A DNA stretch of 64,000 nucleotides from Phreatobacter oligotrophus (GTDB lineage Bacteria; Pseudomonadota; Alphaproteobacteria; Rhizobiales; Phreatobacteraceae). Below, piece by piece: positions 17,393 to 27,518 of this stretch (position 1 is the first letter of the stretch; the number at the start of each line of letters is the position of its first letter). The notes beneath the pieces were generated by a model, which saw only the letters and a program-made list of their open reading frames with translations, made no database searches and had not been told where the DNA came from. The stretch is from contig NZ_PZZL01000001.1 in the NCBI RefSeq assembly GCF_003046185.1, positions 186,001 to 250,000 on the forward strand. The letters are read 5' to 3'. The translations under genes were made by a program, and so were the position numbers.

Positions 17393-17707
17393 ATGGACAT
17401 CCTCCTCCACGGCCTCGTCTGGCTCGCGCTCGTCGCCGCCTTCGGCTGGGTCCTGTCCTTCTGGCCGCGCTGGGTCGCCGATGATCTCGCCATGCCCCAG
17501 CGCCTCGTCCTGACGCAGCCCTGGCGGCCGGGCCTTGCCCCCTATCTCGCCCGCTGGCCCTTCATCTCGCTCGCCTTCTATGCCCATCTCTGGCGCCGCG
17601 GCCGCATCCTCGAATGGGCCATCGCCGTCATCGCCTTCGTCTCGGTCCTCCGCGCCGCCAGCGCCTTCTTCAAGACCGCCGGGGCCCTCGGCCGCGCCGC
17701 CGCCTGA
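17393..17707 (+). CDS. Small hypothetical membrane protein
   Basis: A 104-residue protein beginning 24 bp after the DUF2865 gene. Residues 3-25 (LLHGLVWLALVAAFGWVLSFW) form one clear membrane helix, and a second hydrophobic stretch lies at about 72-92 (ILEWAIAVIAFVSVLRAASAFF). The middle contains LTQPWRPGLAPYLARWPF. No family is recognised. Close spacing suggests co-transcription with the DUF2865 gene. Confidence 0.65.
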   Translation: MDILLHGLVWLALVAAFGWVLSFWPRWVADDLAMPQRLVLTQPWRPGLAPYLARWPFISLAFYAHLWRRGRILEWAIAVIAFVSVLRAASAFFKTAGALGRAAA

Positions 17708-17784
17708 CGGCGGAGTGGACGGCGCGCGCCGGCCTGCGCCACACTTCCGGATAACGGTTGCAGAAGAAACCATCTGGAGGGGGC

Positions 17785-19386
17785 ATGGCGTCGGTTAAGC
17801 TCGAGGACCTGCCGCTACGCTTTGCCTATCGGCACCATCCCGACCAGGATGCCGCGACGCCGGCCCGCCATCCCGTGGTGATCGTCGGGGCAGGGCCTGT
17901 GGGCCTCGCGCTCGCCATCGACCTTGCCACCCGGGGTGTCGCCTCGGTGGTGCTCGATGATTCCGACCGGATCGGCGAGGGCAGCCGCGCCATCTGCTTT
18001 GCCAAGCGGACGCTGGAGATCTTCGACCGGCTCGGCCTTGGCGAGCAACTGGTGGACAAGGGCATCACCTGGCAGCGCGGCCGCGTCTTCCTCGGCGAGC
18101 GCGAGCTCTACGACTTCGACCTGCTGCCCGAGGCGGGGCATCGCCGGCCCGCCTTCATCAACATCCAGCAATATTATGTGGAGGCGGCTCTGGCCGCCCG
18201 CGCCGCCAGCTTCCCCGACCTGATCGACCTGCGCTGGTCGAACCGCCTTGCGGCCGTCGCGCCCCGTACCGATGGCGCCAGCCTCACCATCGACACGCTG
18301 GACGGCCCCTACCGCCTGGATGCCGACTGGCTCGTCGCCTGCGACGGCTCGCGCTCGCCAACCCGGGCCATGCTCGGTCTCGACTTCGCCGGCGAGGTCT
18401 TCGACGACCGCTTCCTCATCGCCGACGTGAAGATGACGGCGGACTTTCCGACCGAGCGCTGGTTCTGGTTCCAGCCGCCGTTCCATGGCGGGCAATCGGC
18501 CCTGCTCCACAAGCAGCCCGACGATGTCTGGCGCATCGACCTCCAGCTTGGCCGCGACGCCGACGCGGAGGTGGAGAAGCAGCCCGAGAACGTCGTGCCG
18601 CGGATCCGCCGCATGCTCGGCCACGACGCGTTCAGCCTCGAATGGGTGTCGGTCTACACCTTCCAGTGCCGGCGGCTCGCCCGCTTCGTCCATGGGCGCG
18701 TCATCTTCGCGGGTGATTCCGCCCACCAGGTCTCCCCCTTTGGCGCGCGCGGCGCCAATTCCGGCATCCAGGATGCTGAGAACCTCGCCTGGAAACTGGC
18801 GCTGGTTCTCGCAGGCGAAGCAGGTCCGGGCCTCATCGCGACCTATGACCTGGAGCGCGGCGCGGCGGCGGACGAGAACATCCTAAACTCCACCCGCTCC
18901 ACCGACTTCATCGCGCCGCCCTCGGCCGGCGAGCGGCGACTGCGCGACGCGGTCCTCGCCCTTGCGGCGGAGGCGCCCTTCGCCCGGCGGCTCGTCAATT
19001 CCGGGCGCCTGTCGGTGCCCACCACCTACGAGACGCCGCTGACCACTCCGGACGAGGATGGCTGGGGCGGCAGCGCCCGGCTCGGGGCCCCGGTGCCGGA
19101 CCTGCCCCTTCATCGGCCGGGCCATGGGCCGACCCATCTGACCGCGCTCGCATCCGGCCGGTTCACCCTGCTGACTATGGGGGACAGCTGCGTCGCGCCG
19201 GCTGGCTGTGAGCACATCGTCATCGGCCAGGACGTGATCGATGAGGCCGGACTGTTCGCCGGGCGCTTCGATGCCGGGGAGGGGAGTGCCGTCCTCCTGC
19301 GGCCGGATGGGCATCTCACCGCCCGCTGGCGGCATCCCGCGACGGTGAAGATCGCACATGCGATCCAGCGGGCGAAGGGGTTCTGA
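17785..19386 (+). CDS. FAD-dependent aromatic monooxygenase (MhpA/PheA class)
   Basis: A 533-residue flavoprotein hydroxylase. ATG 17785 directly follows ggaggggg. The dinucleotide fold VVIVGAGPVGLALAIDLA is at about 40-57, the DG-type motif ACDGSRSPTR is near 190, and the FAD ribityl motif GDSAHQVSPFGARGANSG is near 310. A C-terminal thioredoxin-like region (about 430-533) matches phenol or 3-(3-hydroxyphenyl)propionate hydroxylases. It probably adds oxygen to a phenolic ring using NAD(P)H; the substrate is unknown. The next gene on the strand is a DUF2783 protein, a partner often found beside this class of monooxygenase. An unusual GANTC-rich spacer separates them. Confidence 0.9.
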   Translation: MASVKLEDLPLRFAYRHHPDQDAATPARHPVVIVGAGPVGLALAIDLATRGVASVVLDDSDRIGEGSRAICFAKRTLEIFDRLGLGEQLVDKGITWQRGRVFLGERELYDFDLLPEAGHRRPAFINIQQYYVEAALAARAASFPDLIDLRWSNRLAAVAPRTDGASLTIDTLDGPYRLDADWLVACDGSRSPTRAMLGLDFAGEVFDDRFLIADVKMTADFPTERWFWFQPPFHGGQSALLHKQPDDVWRIDLQLGRDADAEVEKQPENVVPRIRRMLGHDAFSLEWVSVYTFQCRRLARFVHGRVIFAGDSAHQVSPFGARGANSGIQDAENLAWKLALVLAGEAGPGLIATYDLERGAAADENILNSTRSTDFIAPPSAGERRLRDAVLALAAEAPFARRLVNSGRLSVPTTYETPLTTPDEDGWGGSARLGAPVPDLPLHRPGHGPTHLTALASGRFTLLTMGDSCVAPAGCEHIVIGQDVIDEAGLFAGRFDAGEGSAVLLRPDGHLTARWRHPATVKIAHAIQRAKGF

Positions 19387-19541
19387 ATCAAGGACTTAGG
19401 CAATGCGCTTGAATCGGAATCGGCGTGTGAAGAACCTGAATCATCCTATGAGCTGCGCCCCGGGAGAGCCCTTGGTCGCAGCATGGTTGAATCACCGTGT
19501 GAACGGCGCCTTGAATCACTGTGTGAGGATGGCCCTGACTC
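19385..19541. repeat. Cluster of seven GANTC (CcrM-type) sites with 24-bp direct repeats
   Basis: GANTC pentamers occur at 19385, 19411, 19417, 19438, 19489, 19513 and 19537. The last three are exactly 24 bp apart and sit in a degenerate direct repeat beginning ttgaatcaccgtgtgaacgg (19487), ttgaatcactgtgtgaggat (19511) and ctgactctccacatgaggag (19535). A related copy, with an insert, starts at 19409. The three phased copies can be read in frame with the DUF2783 gene (ESPCERR, ESLCEDG, DSPHEE), so a coding explanation by a longer start (ATG 19483) is not excluded. Confidence 0.8.
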
Positions 19542-19560
19542 TCCACATGAGGAGCAGCCG

Positions 19561-19767
19561 ATGAGCGGCCTCGTCACCGACAATCGCTTCGCCGATCCCG
19601 ACGCCGCGCTGCGCATCCTCACCGAGGCGCACCGGCCGCTGACCGAGGCCGAGAGCGCCGACCTCAATGCGCGGCTCGTCCTGATCCTCGCCAACCATGT
19701 GGGTGACGCGACAATCCTCGCCGAGGCCGTGGCCCTGGCGCGGCGGACGATGGATGAGAAGCGGTAG
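19561..19767 (+). CDS. DUF2783 domain protein
   Basis: A 68-residue small soluble protein. The start ATG 19561 gives MSGLVTDNRFADPDAALRIL, the usual beginning of DUF2783 proteins, and follows atgagga. The body is two helices (DAALRILTEAHRPL and ESADLNARLVLILANHV) ending in an Ala/Arg-rich helix. An in-frame ATG at 19483 would add 26 residues that encode the 24-bp repeat; I prefer the shorter form. DUF2783 genes are commonly paired with FAD-dependent aromatic hydroxylases, as here, and may help assembly or binding of a small substrate; no function is proven. Confidence 0.75.
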   Translation: MSGLVTDNRFADPDAALRILTEAHRPLTEAESADLNARLVLILANHVGDATILAEAVALARRTMDEKR

Positions 19768-19773
19768 GGGGCC

Positions 19774-20508
19774 TCAGGCCACCGTCGAGCGACCGGACAG
19801 CCACGGACCCACCGCGCCCCAGGGACGGTCCACGACGGAACCGTGCGGCGGCCTCTCGTCGCGGGGGAGGGCGAGCGGCTGGACGTCCACCAGCGGCAGG
19901 GTCGGGCCCGAATAATTCTCGCTGATCAGCACGCCCGAGCGGATGCCCCTCACCAGCACCGCATCCGCCGGTGCGGCGGAGGAGAACCCCTCGCCTGGCT
20001 GGCGCTCGCGGCCAGTGAGGCGCGTCTCCTCGAAGGCGACGATACGGCCATTGTCGGCCTGGACGAGATAGAGGAGGGGCATCTTCTCCGCCTCCTGGAA
20101 CCCGATCGCCTCCACGAAGCGCCAGCTCTCCTCCTGCACGTCGCCCTCGGCGATGTCGGCGGTGATGGCGCGCCGCAGCGCCGAGGCGCGTCCGCGCCGG
20201 GCGGCGACCTTCACCGCGCTCATGCCACTCCAGCCGGCAAGCCAGAGGGCGGCGGCGGCGAGCCAGGCCTGGTCGGATCCGAAGGTCACCCCGGTCGCAA
20301 ATTGCAGGAGCCAGGCGACGAGCAGCGCCACCGGACCGATGAAGAGCAGGGAGATGAGGCCGAGGCCAAAGCCCGATCCGACCTCCGCGAGGTCGGACTG
20401 CGGATCGTGGTGCAGGCCATCGAGGACCTCCTGCAGCACCCGCCGCTCGCTGCGGTCCGAGGGCCGGCGATAGGACAGGGACAGTGGGCGCTCTCGGGTC
20501 TCGACCAT
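19774..20508 (-). CDS. Hypothetical membrane protein downstream of the Atm1-type exporter
   Basis: A 244-residue protein of unknown function. A cytoplasmic N-terminal part (1-50, Arg-rich) precedes two membrane helices (about 50-75, FGLGLISLLFIGPVALLVAWLLQF, and about 82-102). A soluble C-terminal domain includes VEAIGFQEAEKMPLLYLVQADNGRIVAFEE and a closing region with VLISENYSGPTLPLVDV. Start ATG 20508 lies 9 bp after the stop of the ABC exporter gene on the same strand, so the two form an operon and this may be an accessory to the exporter. Confidence 0.7.
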   Translation of the reverse strand: MVETRERPLSLSYRRPSDRSERRVLQEVLDGLHHDPQSDLAEVGSGFGLGLISLLFIGPVALLVAWLLQFATGVTFGSDQAWLAAAALWLAGWSGMSAVKVAARRGRASALRRAITADIAEGDVQEESWRFVEAIGFQEAEKMPLLYLVQADNGRIVAFEETRLTGRERQPGEGFSSAAPADAVLVRGIRSGVLISENYSGPTLPLVDVQPLALPRDERPPHGSVVDRPWGAVGPWLSGRSTVA

Positions 20509-20516
20509 CGGGTCGG

Positions 20517-22478
20517 CTACTCCGCCGCCTGGCTCGGCGGCTTCGGGATCATGGCAGCATGCGCATCGGGCGAAACGGAGGCGGCTTCCTGGGACCGGGC
20601 CGGGACGCCGCGCTCGAGACCGGCAATCTTCTCCTCTGCCTCGGCCGCCTCGCGCTGACGGTTCCACAATCCGGCATAGAGGCCGCCCTTGGCAAGCAAT
20701 TCGCCATGCGTACCGCGCTCGGCCACCCTGCCGTCGTCGAGGACGATGATCTCGTCTGCATCGACGATGGTCGACAGGCGGTGGGCGATGACGATGGCGG
20801 TGCGGTCGCGAGAGATGCGGTCGAGCGCCTCCTGGATCTCGCGCTCGGTATGGCTGTCGAGGGCGGATGTCGCCTCGTCCAGCACCAGGATCGGCGGCGA
20901 CTTCAGCATGGCGCGGGCGATGGCGACGCGCTGCTTCTCGCCGCCGGAGAGTTTCAGGCCGCGCTCGCCCACCTCGGTCTCATAGCCCTGCGGATTGCGC
21001 AGGATGAAGTCGTGGATCTGCGCGAGCCGCGCGGCCTCCTCCACCTCGGCGTCGGAAGCATCCCAGCGGCCGTAGCGGATGTTGTAGCGGATCGTGTCGT
21101 TGAACAGCACAGTGTCCTGCGGGACCATGCCGATGGCACGGCGCACCGACGCTTGGCTCACCTCGCGGATGTCCTGGCCGTCGATGGTGATGCGCCCGCC
21201 CCCCACATCGTAGAAGCGGAAGAGAAGGCGCGAGATGGTGGACTTGCCGGCGCCTGACGGGCCGACGATCGCCACGGTCTTGCCCGCCGGCACCTCGAAG
21301 GAGACGCCCTTGAGGATGGGCCGCGCCGGGTCATAGGCGAAGGCGACGTCCTCGAAGCGGATCGTGCCGCCGGCGACCTTGAGGTCCGGCGCGGCGGGCC
21401 GGTCGACAATCTCCGGCGGGCGGCCGAGGATGGCGAACATCGCCTCGATGTCGGTGATGGCCTGTTTGATCTCGCGATAGACCATGCCCATGAAGTTCAG
21501 CGGCTGGTAGAGCTGGATCATCATGGCGTTGATCATGACGAAGTCGCCGACCGTGTTGCGGCCCTTGGCGATGTCCATGGCGCAGAGAACCATGGCGACC
21601 GTCATGCCGGCGGTGAAGATCGCCGCCTGGCCGGCGTTCAGCACGGCGAGCGAGGTGAGCGCCTTGGTCGAGGCCTTCTCGTACTTCGCCATGGAGACGT
21701 CGTAGCGGGCCTTCTCGCGCTCCTCGGCCGAGAAGTACTTCACCGTCTCGAAGTTCAGGAGCGAGTCGATCGCCTTGACGTTGGCGTTGGTGTCGCTGTC
21801 GTTCATGTCGCGGCGGATGGCGATGCGCCATTCCGTGGCGTAGTAGGTGAAGGCGAGATAGGCCGCGACGGTGACGAGGATCACCACCACGTAGCGCCAG
21901 TCGAACATCCACAGCAGAACGCCGACGATCATCGCCAGCTCGAGGATGGTCGGCAGGAGCTGCAGGATGATCATCCTGACGATGGTCTCGATGGCGTTGC
22001 GCCCGCGCTCCAGCACGCGGGTGAGCCCGCCGGTCTTGCGCTCCAGGTGGAAGCGCAGCGACAGCTTGTGCATGTGCTCGAAGGTGAGCAGCGCGAGGCG
22101 CCGCACCGCGTGCATCGACACTTTGGCGAAGAGCCCGTCGCGCATCTGCGTGACGACCGCCATGAGGATGCGCGACAGGCCATAGGCGAGGGTGAGCGCG
22201 AGCGGAGCGGCAAGCACGCCCGCCCACCAGGCGGTCGAGGTGGTCTGCGGCGCTGCCAGCGCGTCGGTGGCCCATTTGAAGGTGAAGGGCACCACCATGG
22301 TGACGACCTTCGCCACCACGAGGAGCACCATCGCCCAGCCGACGCGGCGCTGCAGGTCTTTCCGGTCATGCGGCCAGATGAAGGGCCACAGGTTGACGAT
22401 GGTGCGCATCAGTGCGCCGCCCTCGGCCGAGACGGGTTTCCCGGAGCCTGCGGCGGCCGGTGATGGGGGCGGAGACAC
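20517..22478 (-). CDS. Atm1/HMT-type ABC exporter (permease-ATPase fusion)
   Basis: A 653-residue half transporter that acts as a homodimer in the inner membrane. The six-helix permease region (about 30-330) carries the Atm1 signature [16 protein letters not shown]. The ATPase has Walker [10 protein letters not shown], signature [13 protein letters not shown], and Walker [13 protein letters not shown]. Bacterial Atm1 proteins export glutathione-linked sulfur species or metal-glutathione complexes, which is the likely role. The chosen start is GTG 22478 with an upstream aagga; an internal ATG at 22409 would drop 23 residues. A small membrane protein follows in the same operon. Confidence 0.92.
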   Translation of the reverse strand: MSPPPSPAAAGSGKPVSAEGGALMRTIVNLWPFIWPHDRKDLQRRVGWAMVLLVVAKVVTMVVPFTFKWATDALAAPQTTSTAWWAGVLAAPLALTLAYGLSRILMAVVTQMRDGLFAKVSMHAVRRLALLTFEHMHKLSLRFHLERKTGGLTRVLERGRNAIETIVRMIILQLLPTILELAMIVGVLLWMFDWRYVVVILVTVAAYLAFTYYATEWRIAIRRDMNDSDTNANVKAIDSLLNFETVKYFSAEEREKARYDVSMAKYEKASTKALTSLAVLNAGQAAIFTAGMTVAMVLCAMDIAKGRNTVGDFVMINAMMIQLYQPLNFMGMVYREIKQAITDIEAMFAILGRPPEIVDRPAAPDLKVAGGTIRFEDVAFAYDPARPILKGVSFEVPAGKTVAIVGPSGAGKSTISRLLFRFYDVGGGRITIDGQDIREVSQASVRRAIGMVPQDTVLFNDTIRYNIRYGRWDASDAEVEEAARLAQIHDFILRNPQGYETEVGERGLKLSGGEKQRVAIARAMLKSPPILVLDEATSALDSHTEREIQEALDRISRDRTAIVIAHRLSTIVDADEIIVLDDGRVAERGTHGELLAKGGLYAGLWNRQREAAEAEEKIAGLERGVPARSQEAASVSPDAHAAMIPKPPSQAAE

Positions 22479-22677
22479 GATGACTGGGTCCTTGCGGCGA
22501 CGCCTTGCGGAGAAGGCTTGTTTCCTGGAAGCGATATAATCAGGAAATCGTCCCCGAGAACCCCTGACGCGCGATCCCCTGTTGCATGGCTGACCTCGGC
22601 CCTCGCTGCGTCTATGGTCGGTGACGACCTGAATCGCGCCGCGGACAGCCGCAGGCGCCTGCTTCCGGAGGCCTTGC

Positions 22678-23289
22678 ATGGCGACCGTTCGTTCCCTTTG
22701 CGTCTATTGCGGCTCCGGCTCCGGCCATGCCGAGGCCTATGGCAAGGCCGCGGTCGAGCTCGGCGCCGCCATGGCCAAGGCCAACATCCGCCTCGTCTAT
22801 GGCGGCGGCGGCATCGGCCTCATGGGCACGCTGGCGAAATCCGTGGTCGACCATGGCGGCAAGGTGCTGGGCATCATCCCGGACTTCCTGAAGCGCAAGG
22901 AGATGCCGCTGGACGCCGTCATCGACGTGGTCACCGTGCCGGACATGCACACCCGCAAGATGCGCATGTTCACCGAGGCCGACGCCTTCGTGGCGCTTCC
23001 GGGCGGCATCGGCACGCTGGAGGAACTGGTGGAGCAGCTGACCTGGGCGCAGCTCGGACGGCATGCAAAGCCCGTGGTCGTCGCCAATATCGGTGGCTTC
23101 TGGGATCCCTTGCGCGTCCTCCTCGATCACATGAAGGACGAGGGCTTCATCCGGCCGGGCCTGCAGGTGAAATATTCGATCATCGACGAGGTCCGCGACA
23201 TCATCCCGGCGATCCAGAAGCAGGTTGCCGACCTGCCGCAGGAGGCGCTTGGCGCCGAGCACGACCCGGTGGTGATTGAGAAGATGTGA
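22678..23289 (+). CDS. LOG family protein (cytokinin riboside 5'-monophosphate phosphoribohydrolase)
   Basis: A 203-residue Rossmann-like protein with the LOG signature PGGIGTLEE at about 102-110 and the upstream YGGGGIGLMG loop near residue 40. Enzymes of this family remove ribose 5-phosphate from N6-modified AMP or from AMP itself; in bacteria they may supply cytokinin-like bases or salvage purines. Length fits the family (about 190-210). ATG 22678 follows ggagg. It is divergent from the Atm1-type exporter and followed closely by the parDE pair, with no sign of functional linkage. Confidence 0.92.
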   Translation: MATVRSLCVYCGSGSGHAEAYGKAAVELGAAMAKANIRLVYGGGGIGLMGTLAKSVVDHGGKVLGIIPDFLKRKEMPLDAVIDVVTVPDMHTRKMRMFTEADAFVALPGGIGTLEELVEQLTWAQLGRHAKPVVVANIGGFWDPLRVLLDHMKDEGFIRPGLQVKYSIIDEVRDIIPAIQKQVADLPQEALGAEHDPVVIEKM

Positions 23290-23301
23290 GGCGTTGAGGG
23301 C

Positions 23302-23320
23302 GATACCAGGATTTGGTATC
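23302..23320 (+). promoter_or_regulatory. Candidate parDE autoregulatory operator
   Basis: A perfect inverted repeat gatacca-ggatt-tggtatc lies 8 bp before the parD start. A third half-site-like ctggtatg runs into the start codon. RHH antitoxins of the ParD type usually bind such repeats to repress their own operon. Confidence 0.65.
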
Positions 23321-23327
23321 GTCTGGT

Positions 23328-23570
23328 ATGCCCAAGAATACCTCCGTCAGCCTCGGCGATCACTTCACGGCGTTCATCGACGAGCGGGTTGCCGAAGGCC
23401 GGTACGGCTCCGCCAGTGAAGTGCTGCGCGCGGGCCTTCGTCTGCTTGAGGAGCACGAGGCTCGTCTTGCCTCTCTTCGTGCCGCGGTGGCCGAGGGCGA
23501 GGCGAGCGGCGAGGCGCGCCCGTTCAATATGGACGGCTTCCTTGCAGCGAAGGTCGCCGAGCGCGGATGA
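23328..23570 (+). CDS. parD: ParD-type ribbon-helix-helix antitoxin
   Basis: An 80-residue antitoxin. ATG 23328 gives MPKNTSVSLGDHFTAFIDE, the DNA-binding strand and helix, followed by the family-typical GRYGSASEVLRAGLRLLEE. The C-terminal half (about 45-80) is Ala/Glu-rich and ends in a short toxin-neutralising segment. The stop overlaps the start of parE by four bases (ATGA), so translation is coupled. An inverted repeat just upstream suggests self-repression. GTG/TTG starts a few codons upstream would interrupt the operator. Confidence 0.92.
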   Translation: MPKNTSVSLGDHFTAFIDERVAEGRYGSASEVLRAGLRLLEEHEARLASLRAAVAEGEASGEARPFNMDGFLAAKVAERG

Positions 23571-23854
23571 AACTGGCGCTCACCCCGCGCGCCGAACAGG
23601 ACCTGTCGGAGATTTTTGACTATTCCGCCGATGAATGGGGCACAGACCGTGCCGTCGCCTACCTGAAACTTCTCCAGGCGACCATGGAGAGGCTCCTGCG
23701 CTTTCCTGAACTCGGGCGCACCGCCGATGAGGTGGGGCCGGGCTTGCGGATTGTCCCGGCCGGCTCACACATCGTCGTCTATCGGTTGCAACCGGACGTG
23801 GTGGCCGTCGTTCGCATCCTGCACCAGCGCATGGACCTTGCCGGGCATCTCTAG
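23567..23854 (+). CDS. parE: ParE/RelE-family toxin
   Basis: A 95-residue toxin of the ParE branch, whose members usually block DNA gyrase. Family residues are LTPRAEQDLSEIFDYSADEWG at the start, the central helix with MERLLRFPELGR, and the closing strands GLRIVPAGSHIVVYRLQPDVVAVVRILHQRMD. The gene is full length and intact, so the pair is probably active. It ends four bases before the convergent stop of cimA, leaving no room for a separate terminator. Confidence 0.93.
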   Translation: MKLALTPRAEQDLSEIFDYSADEWGTDRAVAYLKLLQATMERLLRFPELGRTADEVGPGLRIVPAGSHIVVYRLQPDVVAVVRILHQRMDLAGHL

Positions 23855-23857
23855 CCC

Positions 23858-25471
23858 TCACACCCCCGCGCCGTCCTTCACCAGCTTGTAGGTGATGGAA
23901 TCCGTCAGCGCCTGGAAGCTGGCATCGATGATGTTGGCCGAGACCCCCACCGTGGTCCAGGTCTCGCCGGCGCGGTCGCGGCTCTCGATGAGCACGCGCG
24001 TCACCGCGCCGGTGCCGCCATTGAGGATGCGGACGCGGAAATCGACGAGTTCCAGGTCCTCGATGAAGCGCTGGTACTTGCCGAGATCCTTGCGCAGCGC
24101 GGCATCCAGCGCGTTCACCGGCCCATTGCCTTCCGCCGCCGAGATCAGCACCTCGTCGCCCACCTTCACCTTCACGGTGGCCTCCGAGAAGGTGACGAGG
24201 TCGCCGGCGGCATTGTAGCGGCGCTCGACATTCACCTTGAAGCGCTCCACCGCGAAGAAGGCTGGCACCTCGCCCATCACCCGCTTGGCGAGGAGGAAGA
24301 AGGAGGCATCCGCCCCCTCATAGGCATAGCCGAGGCTCTCGCGCTCCTTCACCTCGTCGAGGATTCGCACGACCCGCGGGTCGTCCTTGGCGACGGTGAG
24401 GCCGACCCGTTCCAGCTCCGCCAGCACGTTGGACTTGCCGGCCTGCTCGGAGACGAGGACATGGCGACGATTGCCCACCGTCTCCGGCGGCACGTGCTCA
24501 TAGGTCTCCGGCTCCTTCAGCACGGCGGAGGCATGAATGCCCGCCTTGGTGGCGAAGGCCGCCGCGCCGACATAGGGCGCATGGCGGTTCGGCGGCCGGT
24601 TGATGAGCTCGTCGAGCTGGCGCGAGATCTTGGTGAGGTGGCGGAGCTTCTCCTGGCTGACCCCGATGGCGAAGCGCTCGGCATAGGCGGGCTTCAGCAG
24701 CAGGGTCGGGATGAGCGAGGTCAGGTTGGCATTGCCGCAACGCTCGCCGAGGCCGTTCAGCGTGCCCTGGATCTGTCGGCAGCCCGCGCGGACGGCGGCG
24801 AGCGTGTTGGCCACGGCCTGTTCGGTATCGTTATGGGCATGGATGCCGAGGTTGGCGCCCGGCACCACCGCGGTCACGGCGGTGACGATCGCCTCGACCT
24901 CCTCGGGCAGCGTGCCGCCATTGGTGTCGCAGAGCACCACCCAGCGCGCGCCGCTCTCGAAGGCCGTGCGGGCGCAGGCGAGGGCATAATCGGGATTGGC
25001 CTTGTAGCCATCGAAGAAGTGCTCGCAATCGACCAGTACCTCGCGGCCGCGCCCCCGCGCCGCCGACACCGAATCCGCGATGCCCTCGATGTTCTCATCC
25101 AGCGTGCAGCCGAGCGCGACATGGACATGGTAGTCCCAGGCCTTGGCGACGAAGCAGATGGCGTCGGCTTCGGCGTCGAGCAGGGCGGCGACGCCCGGAT
25201 CGTTCGCCGCCGAGCGGCCGGCGCGCTTGGTCATGCCGAAGGCGGTGAACCGAGCCTTGACCGGTCGCCGCTTGGCGAAGAGGGCGGTGTCCGTAGGATT
25301 GGCGCCGGGATAGCCGCCCTCGACATAATCGATGCCGAGCTCGTCCAAGAGCGCTGCGATCTTCAGCTTGTCCTCAAGGGAGAAATCGACGCCGGTCGTC
25401 TGCGCGCCGTCGCGCAGCGTCGTGTCGAACAGGAACAGCCGCTCGCGGCCATCGGGGAGGGAGGCGGTCAT
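23858..25471 (-). CDS. cimA: Citramalate synthase
   Basis: A 537-residue enzyme that condenses pyruvate with acetyl-CoA to (R)-citramalate, a threonine-independent route to 2-oxobutanoate and isoleucine. The TIM barrel begins FDTTLRDGAQTTGVDFS (about 15-31) with metal residues in NPTDTALF and HAHNDTEQAVA (about 220). The C-terminal LeuA-type allosteric domain occupies about 390-537, with RVRILNGGTGAVTRVLIESRD. Length and spacing match the CimA branch rather than LeuA. Its start overlaps the GFA gene stop by four bases, so it is the third gene of a cysS-GFA-cimA operon. ilvA at 34.9 kb gives a second 2-oxobutanoate source. Confidence 0.93.
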   Translation of the reverse strand: MTASLPDGRERLFLFDTTLRDGAQTTGVDFSLEDKLKIAALLDELGIDYVEGGYPGANPTDTALFAKRRPVKARFTAFGMTKRAGRSAANDPGVAALLDAEADAICFVAKAWDYHVHVALGCTLDENIEGIADSVSAARGRGREVLVDCEHFFDGYKANPDYALACARTAFESGARWVVLCDTNGGTLPEEVEAIVTAVTAVVPGANLGIHAHNDTEQAVANTLAAVRAGCRQIQGTLNGLGERCGNANLTSLIPTLLLKPAYAERFAIGVSQEKLRHLTKISRQLDELINRPPNRHAPYVGAAAFATKAGIHASAVLKEPETYEHVPPETVGNRRHVLVSEQAGKSNVLAELERVGLTVAKDDPRVVRILDEVKERESLGYAYEGADASFFLLAKRVMGEVPAFFAVERFKVNVERRYNAAGDLVTFSEATVKVKVGDEVLISAAEGNGPVNALDAALRKDLGKYQRFIEDLELVDFRVRILNGGTGAVTRVLIESRDRAGETWTTVGVSANIIDASFQALTDSITYKLVKDGAGV

Positions 25472-25940
25472 GGGATGCTGCGGTCCTGGGGCGGCCAGGC
25501 CGCCGTGTCGTGGTCCGGATGCTGGCGGGAGACGACCGAGGCGTAAAAGCCCGCAACCTTCTCCGCTTCCGCGGGCGTACGGGTGGGAAGCCCGGCGAGG
25601 TCGGCGAAGAACGGCATACGCGCCTCGAGCCCCATCTGGATGACGGGGGGCAGGGCCGCGGGATCGTCGAAGGCGCCGAGCGCGAGCTCGACGCCGTGGG
25701 CGTGCTCATAGGTCAGCGGCGTGCCGCATTCGCCGCAGAAGCCGCGGCGCACCACGCTAGAACTCTGGAAATGCTTCGGCGCCCCGCGCGTCCAGGTGAG
25801 GCCGTGGGCCGTCGCCAGAGGCGCGAAATAGCTGCCGAAAGCCTTCTGGCACATGCGGCAATGGCAGAGCGAGGCGCGGCCGAGGCTCTCGCAGGCAAAG
25901 CGCACGGCGCCGCACTGGCAGCCGCCGGTGAAACGGGCGG

Positions 25941-25944
<4 letters not shown>
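25468..25944 (-). CDS. GFA (glutathione-dependent formaldehyde-activating) family protein
   Basis: A 158-residue zinc protein. Seven cysteines of the CENP-V/GFA fold are present: [10 protein letters not shown] (Cys9, Cys11), LCHCRMCQK (about 32-37) and [10 protein letters not shown] (about 74-77). The original family enzyme was proposed to join glutathione and formaldehyde, but most members have no proven reaction. It overlaps cysS by four bases upstream and cimA by four bases downstream, which suggests tight co-expression. Confidence 0.9.
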
Positions 25945-27326
<1,382 letters not shown>

Positions 27327-27518
27327 AGCCGTCTCCGCGCAAGGGCATCCGCCGCGGGCCGTGTCGGTGATCTTTTGCGCTTGAGGATGATGGCAAAGAA
27401 CGGCGACCGGCCAGCGAAGACGCTCAGCCGCAAATAATCCCGCAAATGGTCGCGAAACCGTTCATGAGCGCAGAGATAGCGCAGATCGCCGCCTGAGCGT
27501 CAAGCGGCTTCTGCCGCC

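Noticed and set aside
19487-19558. The 24-bp direct repeats as a CRISPR array
   Set aside because: Only three degenerate copies with no unique spacers between them, and no cas genes nearby.
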